A DNA stretch of 22,001 nucleotides from NCBI GenBank assembly GCA_030836365.1, contig JAURQB010000132.1, forward strand, positions 1 through 22,001, in the 5' to 3' direction. Position 1 is the stretch's first letter. Every line of letters starts with the position of its first letter. The translations under genes were made by a program, and so were the position numbers. Below, piece after piece: positions 6,867 to 13,834 of this stretch. The notes beneath the pieces are model-generated. The model saw only the letters and a list, made by a program, of their open reading frames with translations, made no database searches and was not told where the DNA came from. Source of the stretch: Bdellovibrionota bacterium. Lineage in GTDB: Bacteria > Bdellovibrionota > Bacteriovoracia > Bacteriovoracales > Bacteriovoracaceae.

Positions 6867-7723
6867 TGCAATGGAGATGGGGAATCGAAACGTCTTTTTC
6901 AATGGGGAGAAGCAATTTATTTCTTCATCAAAATGAGTGGAAATCGAAAAAAGAAACGATAATTTTTCTTCATGGTTTTCCCGATGGCCCTATTGTCTGG
7001 GAGAGTATCGCAAATGAACTGGACGAGCATTTTAATATTATCATTCCCTATTTACCTGGAGTGCACGAGGACTGTTCATTAAATAAAAAGATGAGTGAAA
7101 CCTTTCACCTCAATCTCTTATTACTACTCAAATCAGATAAAAGGTTAAACGGAACAATTCATCTTGTCGGGCATGATGTTGGTGGTGTTCTTGTTGATCA
7201 ACTCTCTCATTTACTTGGTGAAAGTTGTGCATCTATTACTTTTATTTCGACGATGGGTCTTAATCTGTACTCAAAGAATTTAAAACTCGATCAAATGATT
7301 AAGTCTTGGTACGTGCCTATATTTTCAACTAAAATTGGCCAGTCACTGATGGGGAAGTCAAACCTTTTTGGAAAAAAATTACTTCAAAAAATGGATCCAA
7401 CCGTAATAGAGGCACACATACCCGAAAAGCTTGGATCAATAAAACTGTATCGTGAGTTTGTTGAGGTTCTTTATCAGCGCACCCGATGGGATAGAATTAA
7501 CAACAAAAAGGCGTTATTTATATTCTCAACTGAAGATCCTTTTGTTCAAATTCCAACGCAAAAAGCTGTTCGTGAATATTATCCAGAATCGGAAATTCGC
7601 GTTCAAAGTGGTGGACATTGGGAGTTTTGTCATCGGCCAGAGAAGTTTAGTGAGCTCATCATTGAGTTTATTGAGAGTGTAGAGATTAATCTTGGAGAAA
7701 ATAATGGATTTGTCGAAGTTTAA
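6866..7723 (+). CDS. Alpha/beta hydrolase with Asp nucleophile (epoxide-hydrolase-like)
   Basis: The 285-aa product has the alpha/beta-hydrolase oxyanion motif 'HGFPDG' (36-41) and the nucleophile elbow 'GHDVGG' (102-107). The elbow residue is D104 rather than Ser. An Asp nucleophile in G-H-D-x-G, together with an H-G-x-P motif, is typical of epoxide hydrolases and haloalkane dehalogenases. A likely charge-relay acid is D224 in 'STEDPF', and the base is H251 in 'GGHWEF'. No signal peptide is visible. The start overlaps the stop of the diiron gene by one base, with 'aaggtga' upstream, and the 3' end overlaps the next gene by 20 bp, so coupling is strong. Epoxide hydrolysis would fit next to an oxygenase; this link is inference. 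Confidence 0.8.
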   Translation: MQWRWGIETSFSMGRSNLFLHQNEWKSKKETIIFLHGFPDGPIVWESIANELDEHFNIIIPYLPGVHEDCSLNKKMSETFHLNLLLLLKSDKRLNGTIHLVGHDVGGVLVDQLSHLLGESCASITFISTMGLNLYSKNLKLDQMIKSWYVPIFSTKIGQSLMGKSNLFGKKLLQKMDPTVIEAHIPEKLGSIKLYREFVEVLYQRTRWDRINNKKALFIFSTEDPFVQIPTQKAVREYYPESEIRVQSGGHWEFCHRPEKFSELIIEFIESVEINLGENNGFVEV

Positions 7724-8561
7724 TAAATTTTTAAATTCACCTGCGAAAAGTATTCTCCCATTCAGTGAGCATCTGTTTAAATTTCGCCGAACTGGACTGA
7801 CTGAAAAAGAACTTCGAAAATTTAGGCGAACTCAAGATTTGGCCCTCAGTGCCGCTCGCGAAATTTCAGAGCTTGTGAAACCAGGTATGACAGAGTTCGA
7901 GGCGGCGACTCTTTTAGATACTTATTTGCGTGATCATGGAGTTAATGCTTTTGTTCATTATTCTTTTGCTTGGTTTGGTAATCGAACCAGGTTTGATCAT
8001 TGTAAAAATTATAAAGATTTAATGCCAACACGAAAAATTATTGAAGAAGGTGATGTTTTTATTTTGGATACTGCACCAGTTCTCGATGGAACACCTGCTG
8101 ATATTGGACTAGCTTTCTGCCTCGGAGAAAATCCGGAATTTAAGCGTTCCATGAACTTCTTAGAAAAATTGAAAAGAAAGATACCAACATTATTTGAATT
8201 AAATTGTGCCTCAGGAGAAAAAGTATATCAGTGGATTAATCAGATGATCGAAAATGAAGGGTATGATGGAATTCATCAACTTTATCCATTTGGCGTGCTC
8301 GCTCATCGACTTTATGACGTGCCGTTTGAAAATTTGCCAGGCGTTTTTAAGCCTTTTACTTGGCAGGCATATTGGTCCCTTTTATCTCGAGGGTTTTATA
8401 GTGAAACTATCTCTGGGAATAAAAATATAAATCTCGAGGGAATTTGGGCGATTGAACCTCATTTGGGAGCACCTGGTTTTGGTGTGAAGTTTGAGGAGAT
8501 GTTGTACGTGAAAGATGGAGTGGCCCAGTGGGTGTCGAAAATGTCAGATTTAAAGGACTAA
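7704..8561 (+). CDS. M24-family metallohydrolase (Xaa-Pro aminopeptidase / creatinase fold)
   Basis: I chose the ATG at 7704 (285 aa) because 'ggag' lies 6 bases before it; a TTG at 7692 is in frame but has no site. The product has the 'pita-bread' pattern of the M24 family: 'ISELVKPGMTEFEA' at 54-67, then the five expected metal ligands in order, D122 ('ILDTAP'), D133 ('ADIG'), H201 ('LAHRL'), E251 ('IEPH') and E264 ('VKFEE'). The usual dinuclear metal site thus seems complete. It lacks the N-terminal creatinase-like domain of Xaa-Pro peptidases and resembles methionine aminopeptidase in size, but the surrounding sequence differs from that family. It may be a dipeptidase or a non-peptidase member. 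It overlaps the preceding gene by 20 bp and is followed 4 bp later by the SDR gene. Confidence 0.78.
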   Translation: MDLSKFNKFLNSPAKSILPFSEHLFKFRRTGLTEKELRKFRRTQDLALSAAREISELVKPGMTEFEAATLLDTYLRDHGVNAFVHYSFAWFGNRTRFDHCKNYKDLMPTRKIIEEGDVFILDTAPVLDGTPADIGLAFCLGENPEFKRSMNFLEKLKRKIPTLFELNCASGEKVYQWINQMIENEGYDGIHQLYPFGVLAHRLYDVPFENLPGVFKPFTWQAYWSLLSRGFYSETISGNKNINLEGIWAIEPHLGAPGFGVKFEEMLYVKDGVAQWVSKMSDLKD

Positions 8562-8565
8562 AGTA

Positions 8566-9342
8566 ATGAAAAAATTAATTGTGATAACTGGGGCCACAGG
8601 AGGTCTCGGCCGTGAGTTTGTTTCTCAGTATCTGGCAAAAAATAATCATGTTATCGGTATTGATTTAAGGCCAGCAGATCAAGAAGATCTTACTAATTTT
8701 ACACACTTGTCTTGTAATTTAACGAGCGTGAAAGCGACAGAGAAATTAATTGAGGAAATTATCTCAAAATATGGCGTTCCTGATTTATGGATTAACAATG
8801 CCGGAATAGTGACAATGGATGCGTTTCAAAATGAAACACAAAAAGAGTTTGATCAAGTGATGAAAATCAATTTTGATGCTCCGGTGCGAATGATGAGGAA
8901 GTTGATTCCTCTTATGGAAAAAAATGGAAAGGGAATAATTGTTAATATTAGTTCAGTGGCGGGCCTAATTTCGGCCCCTATTTTATCTTCATACTGTGCA
9001 TCTAAGTTCGCTCTAGTGGGCCTGACTGAGTCAGTTCAACAAGAGCTTGAATTAAAAAAATCGCCAGTAAAACTCATCCTTGTTTGTCCTGGGTTTATTC
9101 AAACCGAATTAATCAAATTAGGGAAAGAGCGAGGATTTCCAGAACATTTGAAACCTTTTCTTTCCTCCAGTGATCGAGCAGTCAAAAAAATCATTACAGG
9201 AATTGAGAAAGGACAGAATTTTATTGATCCAACAATGAATGGAAAGGTTCTACAAACAGTTAATCGTTTTGGCCCAGGTTTGTTAAAAACGGCAAAAAAG
9301 TTTGCGCTTCCAAGTGCACTCATTGACCGAATAAAAAGTTAG
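8566..9342 (+). CDS. Short-chain dehydrogenase/reductase (classical SDR)
   Basis: The 258-aa protein has the NAD(P) Rossmann motif 'TGATGGLG' (8-15), 'NNAG' (77-80), and the catalytic set N102, S130, Y143 and K147 in Y-x-x-x-K. An acidic D33 at the end of the second strand ('GIDLRP') favours NAD(H) over NADP(H). The C-terminal part includes 'LVCPGFIQTELIK', the usual P-G loop after the active site. It is the last gene of the four-gene operon (4 bp from the M24 gene) and ends 10 bp from the convergent cmoB. It probably oxidises an alcohol or reduces a ketone in the same pathway as the diiron and hydrolase proteins, but SDR substrates cannot be read from sequence. Confidence 0.9.
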   Translation: MKKLIVITGATGGLGREFVSQYLAKNNHVIGIDLRPADQEDLTNFTHLSCNLTSVKATEKLIEEIISKYGVPDLWINNAGIVTMDAFQNETQKEFDQVMKINFDAPVRMMRKLIPLMEKNGKGIIVNISSVAGLISAPILSSYCASKFALVGLTESVQQELELKKSPVKLILVCPGFIQTELIKLGKERGFPEHLKPFLSSSDRAVKKIITGIEKGQNFIDPTMNGKVLQTVNRFGPGLLKTAKKFALPSALIDRIKS

Positions 9343-9352
9343 ATATTATCTA

Positions 9353-10291
9353 TTATTTGTATGCAATAAGCGCTGCTCTTCGTGGCGATGGGTGACCTTC
9401 AATAGTTTTTGATGAATCTTTTGGATCAAGAAAGTCATCAAGAGAGGCGCCACCAGACCAGCTTGTGACTCTTTGTTCTTCATTTGTAAGTAATTCATCA
9501 AACACAACTTCAACGTGCTTAAACTTCGCTTTGTGAAGCCAATTTTTCATACAATTTACAGTAGGGACAAACCAAACGTTTCGCATACGTGCGTACCGAT
9601 CTTCCGGAAAAAGTGCCATGCTCTTTTCTCCTGGAATCGTGATTGACTCCAACAAGAGAAAGCCATCTTTTTTGAGCGCTTTACGACAATGCTTTAATTG
9701 CTCAATAGGATTAGCATGGTGATAAATAATCCCCATATTAAGAATGCCATCAAAAAGTTGATCAAAATGTTGAACTTCATCTATGCCAAGCATTTCGAAA
9801 AATAAATTGGGTGCTTGGCAGAAGTGTTGAAGGAAATTGAATTGAGCTTCACAGTATGGGACAGGGTCAATTCCTAAAACAGTTTTTGGGTTTTGTTTGA
9901 GCATTTCAAACATAAAGTACCCATTGTTGCAGCCAATATCTAGTATCGTTTTATTTTCGAGATCCCCAAGAGTGGGTCTGATTCGTTCCCATTTGATATT
10001 GCTTCTCCATTCTGAGTCAATAAACAACTCACCAAGTTGAAAAGGACCTTTTCGCCAATGACTAAGGCCGAGTGCAATCTCTTCAATCATTTTGCGATCA
10101 TCTGTATTGAATGTTGAATCATTACCTGGAGTAGGATTAAATGCTATCGTGGGAATATTTTTTAATTTCTCCAGCAGAGATAAAAAATTATTATTGTGGG
10201 GCAAGTCATACTTTTTTTGATTATTTTCAATCACGTCCATTATCGGAGTGATGTTGATTTGATTAATGTGGCCAGTAAAAAATTGATTCAT
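9353..10291 (-). CDS. cmoB: tRNA U34 carboxymethyltransferase CmoB
   Basis: CmoB transfers the carboxymethyl group of carboxy-SAM to 5-hydroxyuridine at tRNA position 34, giving 5-carboxymethoxyuridine (cmo5U), which widens wobble decoding. The 312-aa protein shows the methyltransferase motif I 'ILDIGCNNGYFMFEM', then 'GIDPVPYCEAQFNFL', 'NMGIIYHHANPI' and the CmoB-specific C-terminal block 'RYARMRNVWFVPT' with 'LTNEEQRVTSW'. Length is close to E. coli CmoB (about 323). Its start overlaps the cmoA stop by one base, so the two are coupled in the order cmoA-cmoB. The 3' end converges on the SDR gene with a 10-bp gap and no obvious terminator. Confidence 0.95.
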   Translation of the reverse strand: MNQFFTGHINQINITPIMDVIENNQKKYDLPHNNNFLSLLEKLKNIPTIAFNPTPGNDSTFNTDDRKMIEEIALGLSHWRKGPFQLGELFIDSEWRSNIKWERIRPTLGDLENKTILDIGCNNGYFMFEMLKQNPKTVLGIDPVPYCEAQFNFLQHFCQAPNLFFEMLGIDEVQHFDQLFDGILNMGIIYHHANPIEQLKHCRKALKKDGFLLLESITIPGEKSMALFPEDRYARMRNVWFVPTVNCMKNWLHKAKFKHVEVVFDELLTNEEQRVTSWSGGASLDDFLDPKDSSKTIEGHPSPRRAALIAYK

Positions 10292-11049
10292 TACTTTAGA
10301 GCGATGTAGCTAGTAAAATTGTACCAACGAAAAGCCTGCTCAACATGGTTAAATCCTGCTTGGTGAAGAAGGCCTATTTGCTGATTTGGAGTTAGAGGGA
10401 CAAGTACGTTCTCGAGCGCCTCTCGTTTTTGTGATATTTCAAGTTCGCTATAGCCTTGTCTTCTTTTGTAATCATAATAAAGATCAGTGATCAGTTGATG
10501 AAAGGTCGAATCATTCGTGTTAATTTTTTCTGAAAGGATGAAGACACCTCCAGGTCTAAGGCCATCAAAAATATTTTTTAAGATTCTTGGTCTTAGGTCC
10601 TCACGAATAAATTGAAGCGTATAATTCATTATCACCATATCGATGTTTTTATCTAGTTCTACGTCTTCGATATTTCCACATAGAAGTTTAACTTTTTCGA
10701 CATTTAAATTATTTAATTTCTCAGCAGCTTTTTCGATCATTGGAGCGGAGTTATCAACTCCAACAAATCGACATAACTTTTGATTCTCTCGAAGGTGCTG
10801 GTCAAGAATTCCAATGGTCGTTCCTGTAGAGCAGCCTAAGTCCCAAATAAGGTTTTCTTTGTCATGATGGGTGAAGTAGTTGGAATAATCAGTAATCAGC
10901 CGATGAATTTCATTATAAAAAGGGACAGAGCGACTAACCATATCATCAAATACATCTGCAACCGTCTGATTAAATTCAAATGCTTTAATCTCATGCTGAC
11001 GTCTTTTAAAAACGTGGTCTACGCCACCGGTTAGTACTTCTTTTTGCAT
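10291..11049 (-). CDS. cmoA: Carboxy-S-adenosylmethionine synthase CmoA
   Basis: CmoA makes carboxy-SAM from SAM and prephenate, the donor used by CmoB. The 252-aa protein contains 'VADVFDDMVSRSVPFYNEI' near residues 30-48, the signature at the start of CmoA, then the SAM-binding 'LIWDLGCSTGTTIGIL', 'GVDNSAPMIEKA', 'NYTLQFI', and 'GVFILSEKI'. Length agrees with E. coli CmoA (about 247). The ATG at 11049 has no clear Shine-Dalgarno sequence just upstream, so the start is the least certain part. It is the promoter-proximal gene of the cmoAB pair, facing away from prc across a 331-bp gap. Confidence 0.94.
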   Translation of the reverse strand: MQKEVLTGGVDHVFKRRQHEIKAFEFNQTVADVFDDMVSRSVPFYNEIHRLITDYSNYFTHHDKENLIWDLGCSTGTTIGILDQHLRENQKLCRFVGVDNSAPMIEKAAEKLNNLNVEKVKLLCGNIEDVELDKNIDMVIMNYTLQFIREDLRPRILKNIFDGLRPGGVFILSEKINTNDSTFHQLITDLYYDYKRRQGYSELEISQKREALENVLVPLTPNQQIGLLHQAGFNHVEQAFRWYNFTSYIALK

Positions 11050-11136
11050 GAGAGATTGATAACTAGCAAGGCGTCAAAAGTCTAATAAAATTGTTTGGCC
11101 ATGGGAATTTTTCAGGGGTTGTTTAGTATTTGGAAA

Positions 11137-11166
11137 TTGCCGAACAGGGCAGTTGTTCGTTAAAAT
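11137..11166 (+). promoter_or_regulatory. Candidate sigma-70-type promoter of the intergenic mini unit
   Basis: TTGCCG (11137-11142) and TAAAAT (11161-11166) are separated by 18 bp and resemble -35 and -10 boxes. Transcription would begin near 11173, next to the ATG at 11174, giving a leaderless or nearly leaderless message. The sigma factor consensus of the host is assumed. Confidence 0.4.
11141..11159. repeat. Inverted repeat inside the promoter spacer, possible operator
   Basis: CGAACA (11141-11146) and TGTTCG (11154-11159) are perfect reverse complements separated by 7 bases. They lie between the candidate -35 and -10 boxes, where a dimeric repressor could block RNA polymerase. No regulator is identified. 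The 9-base spacing between GAAC and GTTC differs from the four-base spacing of the Gram-positive LexA box. Confidence 0.3.
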
Positions 11167-11173
11167 ATAAGTA

Positions 11174-11269
11174 ATGATTACAATGACTTATGGCGTTGCT
11201 GAAGGTGGTTTAAATCGGACATATTACCAAGTGAGTTTGTCCCTTAAGCTCATTAAACGAAATATGTAA
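11174..11269 (+). CDS. Possible 31-aa small protein or part of a small RNA
   Basis: An uninterrupted ORF from ATG 11174 to TAA 11267-11269 encodes a 31-residue peptide starting MITMTYGVAEGG and ending in a basic stretch 'LKLIKRNM'. No Shine-Dalgarno sequence precedes it, but the candidate promoter would start the transcript at or next to the ATG. The stop codon runs into a hairpin with a T tract, so the ORF and transcript would end together. An ORF of this length arises often by chance; the alternative is a noncoding RNA of about 120 nt. I recognise no homologue. Confidence 0.25.
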   Translation: MITMTYGVAEGGLNRTYYQVSLSLKLIKRNM

Positions 11270-11293
11270 ATCAATGAAGAGCATTGATTTTTT
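11268..11293 (+). terminator. Candidate intrinsic terminator of the mini unit
   Basis: AAATCAATG (11268-11276) and CATTGATTT (11282-11290) form a 9-bp stem with a five-base loop, and the T run extends to 11293. The geometry is that of a rho-independent terminator, but the stem has only two G-C pairs and would be weak. It points in the plus direction and lies about 90 bp before prc, where no annotated plus-strand gene needs it apart from the small ORF. Confidence 0.45.
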
Positions 11294-11354
11294 AATAGAC
11301 GCGATTAAATAGCAAAAGTTGTCGCCTTTAAAGCGATACTGAAAGGGTTTAAAA

Positions 11355-11368
11355 TAAGTTTAAACTTA
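11355..11368. promoter_or_regulatory. 14-bp perfect palindrome just upstream of the prc ribosome binding site
   Basis: TAAGTTTAAACTTA reads the same on both strands and lies 2 bp before the prc Shine-Dalgarno (ggag, 11371-11374). A TAAAAT sequence at 11350-11355 could be a -10 box, which would place the palindrome over the start point. Another small palindrome, CTTTAAAG, lies at 11326-11333. One or two palindromes of this size are expected by chance in an AT-rich window, so an operator role is only a possibility. Confidence 0.25.
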
Positions 11369-11380
11369 ACGGAGAAATGA

Positions 11381-13585
11381 ATGGCATTTAATTTAAAATT
11401 GAAACTAGTCCTTATCACCTTAGTGGTTTTCAATATCACTAATCTTTATGCTCAGAACCAGAGCTTATCAAAAGACAGGTTAGTTGGTTCTATTTTAAAA
11501 AATGCACTTGAGACATACCACTACACAAAAAAGAAAATTAACGACGATATCAGTGACAAAGCTTTTGAAGAATTTCTTAAAAAAATCGATTACGGTAAGC
11601 AATTTTTACTTCAAAAAGATGTAAAGGACTTGGAAAAATATAGGTTCCAGTTGGATGATCAGGTTGTTAGTGGGGAACACCTGGCGATTAAGGCTGTTCA
11701 AGAAACGTTGAAAAAAAATATTCTTCAAACAGAAAAGTACCGAGAAGAAATATTTAAGAAAGGTTTTGATTTTTCTAAAAAAGAAAGTTTGCAACTTGAT
11801 CCTGAAAAGAGAAAGTGGCCAGCAACAGAAGCGGATCGTAAAAAACTGTGGCGAAAGATATTTAAACAAGCAACACTTTCAAGATATCTAGACTTATGGC
11901 AAGAGCAGCTTGATCTTCGAGATCCGAAAAAACAAAAAGAGAAAAAGGAAGAAGCAAGGAAGTCAAAAAAGAAAGTTGCCGAAGTTAAAAAATTGACAAA
12001 AAAAGAAACTCTCGCGAAGGCCACAACTGCAATAAGTGATAAGTATAAAAAAGTTTTCGATCGTTTAAGTGAAGACGATCGTGAAGACTTTATGGACAAG
12101 TTATTTAACTCAGTGACAGAGATATTTGATCCGCACACAACTTATTTGCCACCAAAAAAGAAAGAAGATTTTGACATTGATATAAGCGGAAGTCTGGAGG
12201 GAATAGGTGCTGTTCTTCAAGAAGATGGTTCCTACATAAAGGTCGTTCAAATTGTGCCAGGAGGAGCAGCCTGGAGACAAAAAGACCTGGAAGTTGAGGA
12301 CCTTATTCTAATGGTTGGCCAGGCAGAAGAAGATCCTGTGAGCCTCGTTGATATGAGGGTTGATGATGCTGTTAGATATATTAGAGGCCCGAAGGGAAGT
12401 GTGGTTACGTTAACAGTTAAGAAAGTCGATGGGACACGAAAGGTAATCAAAATTGAGCGTGATGTTGTAAAAATAAGCGCCTCTTATGTAAAGTCATCCG
12501 TTGTTGAGCATAAAGATCTCGGGCAAAAAATTGGTTATATTCATGTACCTAAGTTTTATCGAGATTTTAACGGAGAGGGGCGAAATTGTTCAGAGGACGT
12601 TCGCAAAGAGTTAAATCGTCTTCAAAAAATTGGTGTGGCCGGGATGATTCTTGACCTTCGTAACAATGGCGGTGGAGCACTTGAAGATGCCCGAATTATG
12701 TCAGGCCTCTTTATTGAAGAAGGCCCTATTGTTCAAATTCGAAATCATAAAGGAGAGGTGGATGTTTTAAGAGATTTTGATAAAGCGGTTCAATACAAAG
12801 GACCTCTTATTGTCATGATCAATCGCTTCTCTGCAAGTGCTTCTGAAATTTTAGCGGCAGCTCTGCAAGATTATGGAAGAGCTGTTATCGTTGGAGGGGA
12901 GTATTCACATGGAAAAGGGACAGTTCAGGCAGTTTTAAACTTAAATCAAGCGCCCCTACTTAATATGTTTGGGCCTACAATTGGCGCCCTGAAAGTGACA
13001 ATTCAAAAATTTTACCGAGTTAATGGAAGCTCTACTCAATACAAAGGTGTTACTCCAGATATCATTATCCCTGATCCAATGGGGTACGCGAAAAACCGCG
13101 AGCAAGATTTGGATTACTCATTGAAGTGGGACCAAGTAAAAAAATTATCGTATAAAAAGTGGAACCAATTTGATTTGGCGCTGGATGATCTAAAGAAAGA
13201 AAGTTCTACTCGTTCAAAGAAAAATGAGCGCTTTCAGCATATCAAAGACTCAATCGCCTATTTAACCAAAAGACGCGAGGAGACGATCGTCTCGCTTAAT
13301 GAAGTGGATGCTCAAAAAGAAGAAGAGAGAGCAAAAAAAATGACCGAAAAATTTAAGCTAGACGAAGAACAACAAAAAATGGTTATTTCTCACTATAAAG
13401 ATTCCCTAGATGAGGGGCAAGAAAAAATCAAAGAGGCAGATAAAAAGAAGTGGGAAGAAGATGCTAAACAACGCGTAGAGGATTGGGCGAAAACTGTTCG
13501 GTTGGACGCTGGTCTAGAGGAAAGCCTTTTTATTATGAATGATATGATTTCCAATCTGAAGTCTAAAGTCTCGATGAAAAAATAG
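11381..13585 (+). CDS. prc: Carboxy-terminal (tail-specific) processing protease Prc/Tsp, S41 family
   Basis: The 734-aa product begins with a signal peptide (residues 1-24, ending 'NLYA'), so it acts in the periplasm. The order matches Prc: an N-terminal helical region with 'YHYTKKKINDDISDKAFEEFL', a PDZ domain at roughly 265-355 ('LEGIGAVLQEDG', 'VPGGAA'), the S41 core with 'GMILDLRNNGGG', and the Ser-Lys dyad, probably S486 in 'FSASASE' and K512 in 'SHGKGTVQ'. The C-terminal region is helical and highly charged. Prc trims or degrades exported proteins with exposed non-polar C termini, including murein hydrolase substrates in E. coli. It is about 50 residues longer than E. coli Prc, partly from a Lys-rich segment at about 181-215. 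A 'ggag' site lies 6 bases before the ATG. A 78-aa gene and a GT9 gene follow closely. Confidence 0.95.
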   Translation: MAFNLKLKLVLITLVVFNITNLYAQNQSLSKDRLVGSILKNALETYHYTKKKINDDISDKAFEEFLKKIDYGKQFLLQKDVKDLEKYRFQLDDQVVSGEHLAIKAVQETLKKNILQTEKYREEIFKKGFDFSKKESLQLDPEKRKWPATEADRKKLWRKIFKQATLSRYLDLWQEQLDLRDPKKQKEKKEEARKSKKKVAEVKKLTKKETLAKATTAISDKYKKVFDRLSEDDREDFMDKLFNSVTEIFDPHTTYLPPKKKEDFDIDISGSLEGIGAVLQEDGSYIKVVQIVPGGAAWRQKDLEVEDLILMVGQAEEDPVSLVDMRVDDAVRYIRGPKGSVVTLTVKKVDGTRKVIKIERDVVKISASYVKSSVVEHKDLGQKIGYIHVPKFYRDFNGEGRNCSEDVRKELNRLQKIGVAGMILDLRNNGGGALEDARIMSGLFIEEGPIVQIRNHKGEVDVLRDFDKAVQYKGPLIVMINRFSASASEILAAALQDYGRAVIVGGEYSHGKGTVQAVLNLNQAPLLNMFGPTIGALKVTIQKFYRVNGSSTQYKGVTPDIIIPDPMGYAKNREQDLDYSLKWDQVKKLSYKKWNQFDLALDDLKKESSTRSKKNERFQHIKDSIAYLTKRREETIVSLNEVDAQKEEERAKKMTEKFKLDEEQQKMVISHYKDSLDEGQEKIKEADKKKWEEDAKQRVEDWAKTVRLDAGLEESLFIMNDMISNLKSKVSMKK

Positions 13586-13594
13586 GAGAAGCTA

Positions 13595-13831
13595 ATGGAG
13601 AAATTAATAGATAACACCGAGATAGAAGGTGTATTAGATGTTTTAGAAAATATGGAAGATGAGGAACTTGCTGCTTCTTTACTTGCCGAATTTAATGAGG
13701 CGACAAAACATCATGGAAAGCTTTTAATGAACAAAGATCCAAAGCTATCTGATGAGGATTGGAAAAAGATATGCGATGATGCAGCTAGTGAGGTAGCGCT
13801 CATTTTATCCAAGATTCAAGAGCAAAGGTAG
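13595..13831 (+). CDS. Hypothetical 78-aa acidic protein
   Basis: A good site (aggag, 13584-13588) precedes the ATG, 9 bp after the prc stop, so it is very likely translated and co-transcribed with prc. The product is acidic ('LENMEDEELAASLL', 'LSDEDWKKICDDAASE'), predicted all-helical, and has no signal peptide or membrane segment, so it should stay in the cytoplasm. I do not recognise a family. It is followed within 4 bases by the TTG start of the GT9 gene. Confidence 0.7.
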   Translation: MEKLIDNTEIEGVLDVLENMEDEELAASLLAEFNEATKHHGKLLMNKDPKLSDEDWKKICDDAASEVALILSKIQEQR

Positions 13832-13834
13832 TTC

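Larger units (their letters stand above)
11050..11380. other. 331-bp intergenic region between divergent cmoA and prc
   Basis: This is the longest gene-poor stretch in the window. It should hold the cmoA promoter (minus strand) and the prc promoter (plus strand); I see no strong consensus for either. Its middle contains a candidate promoter, an inverted repeat, a 31-codon ORF and a hairpin followed by T residues, listed separately. The right end has a 14-bp palindrome next to the prc ribosome binding site. No tRNA or repeat array is visible. Confidence 0.6.

Noticed and set aside
11141..11159. LexA (SOS) box
   Set aside because: The dyad has GAAC and GTTC but with nine bases between them rather than four, and no SOS gene is adjacent.
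11725..12138. Long ORF (137 codons) on the minus strand opposite prc
   Set aside because: It lies antisense to the Lys-rich part of prc; AAA/AAG codons read backwards give Phe/Leu/Ser-rich pseudo-membrane sequence. No ribosome site or family motif.
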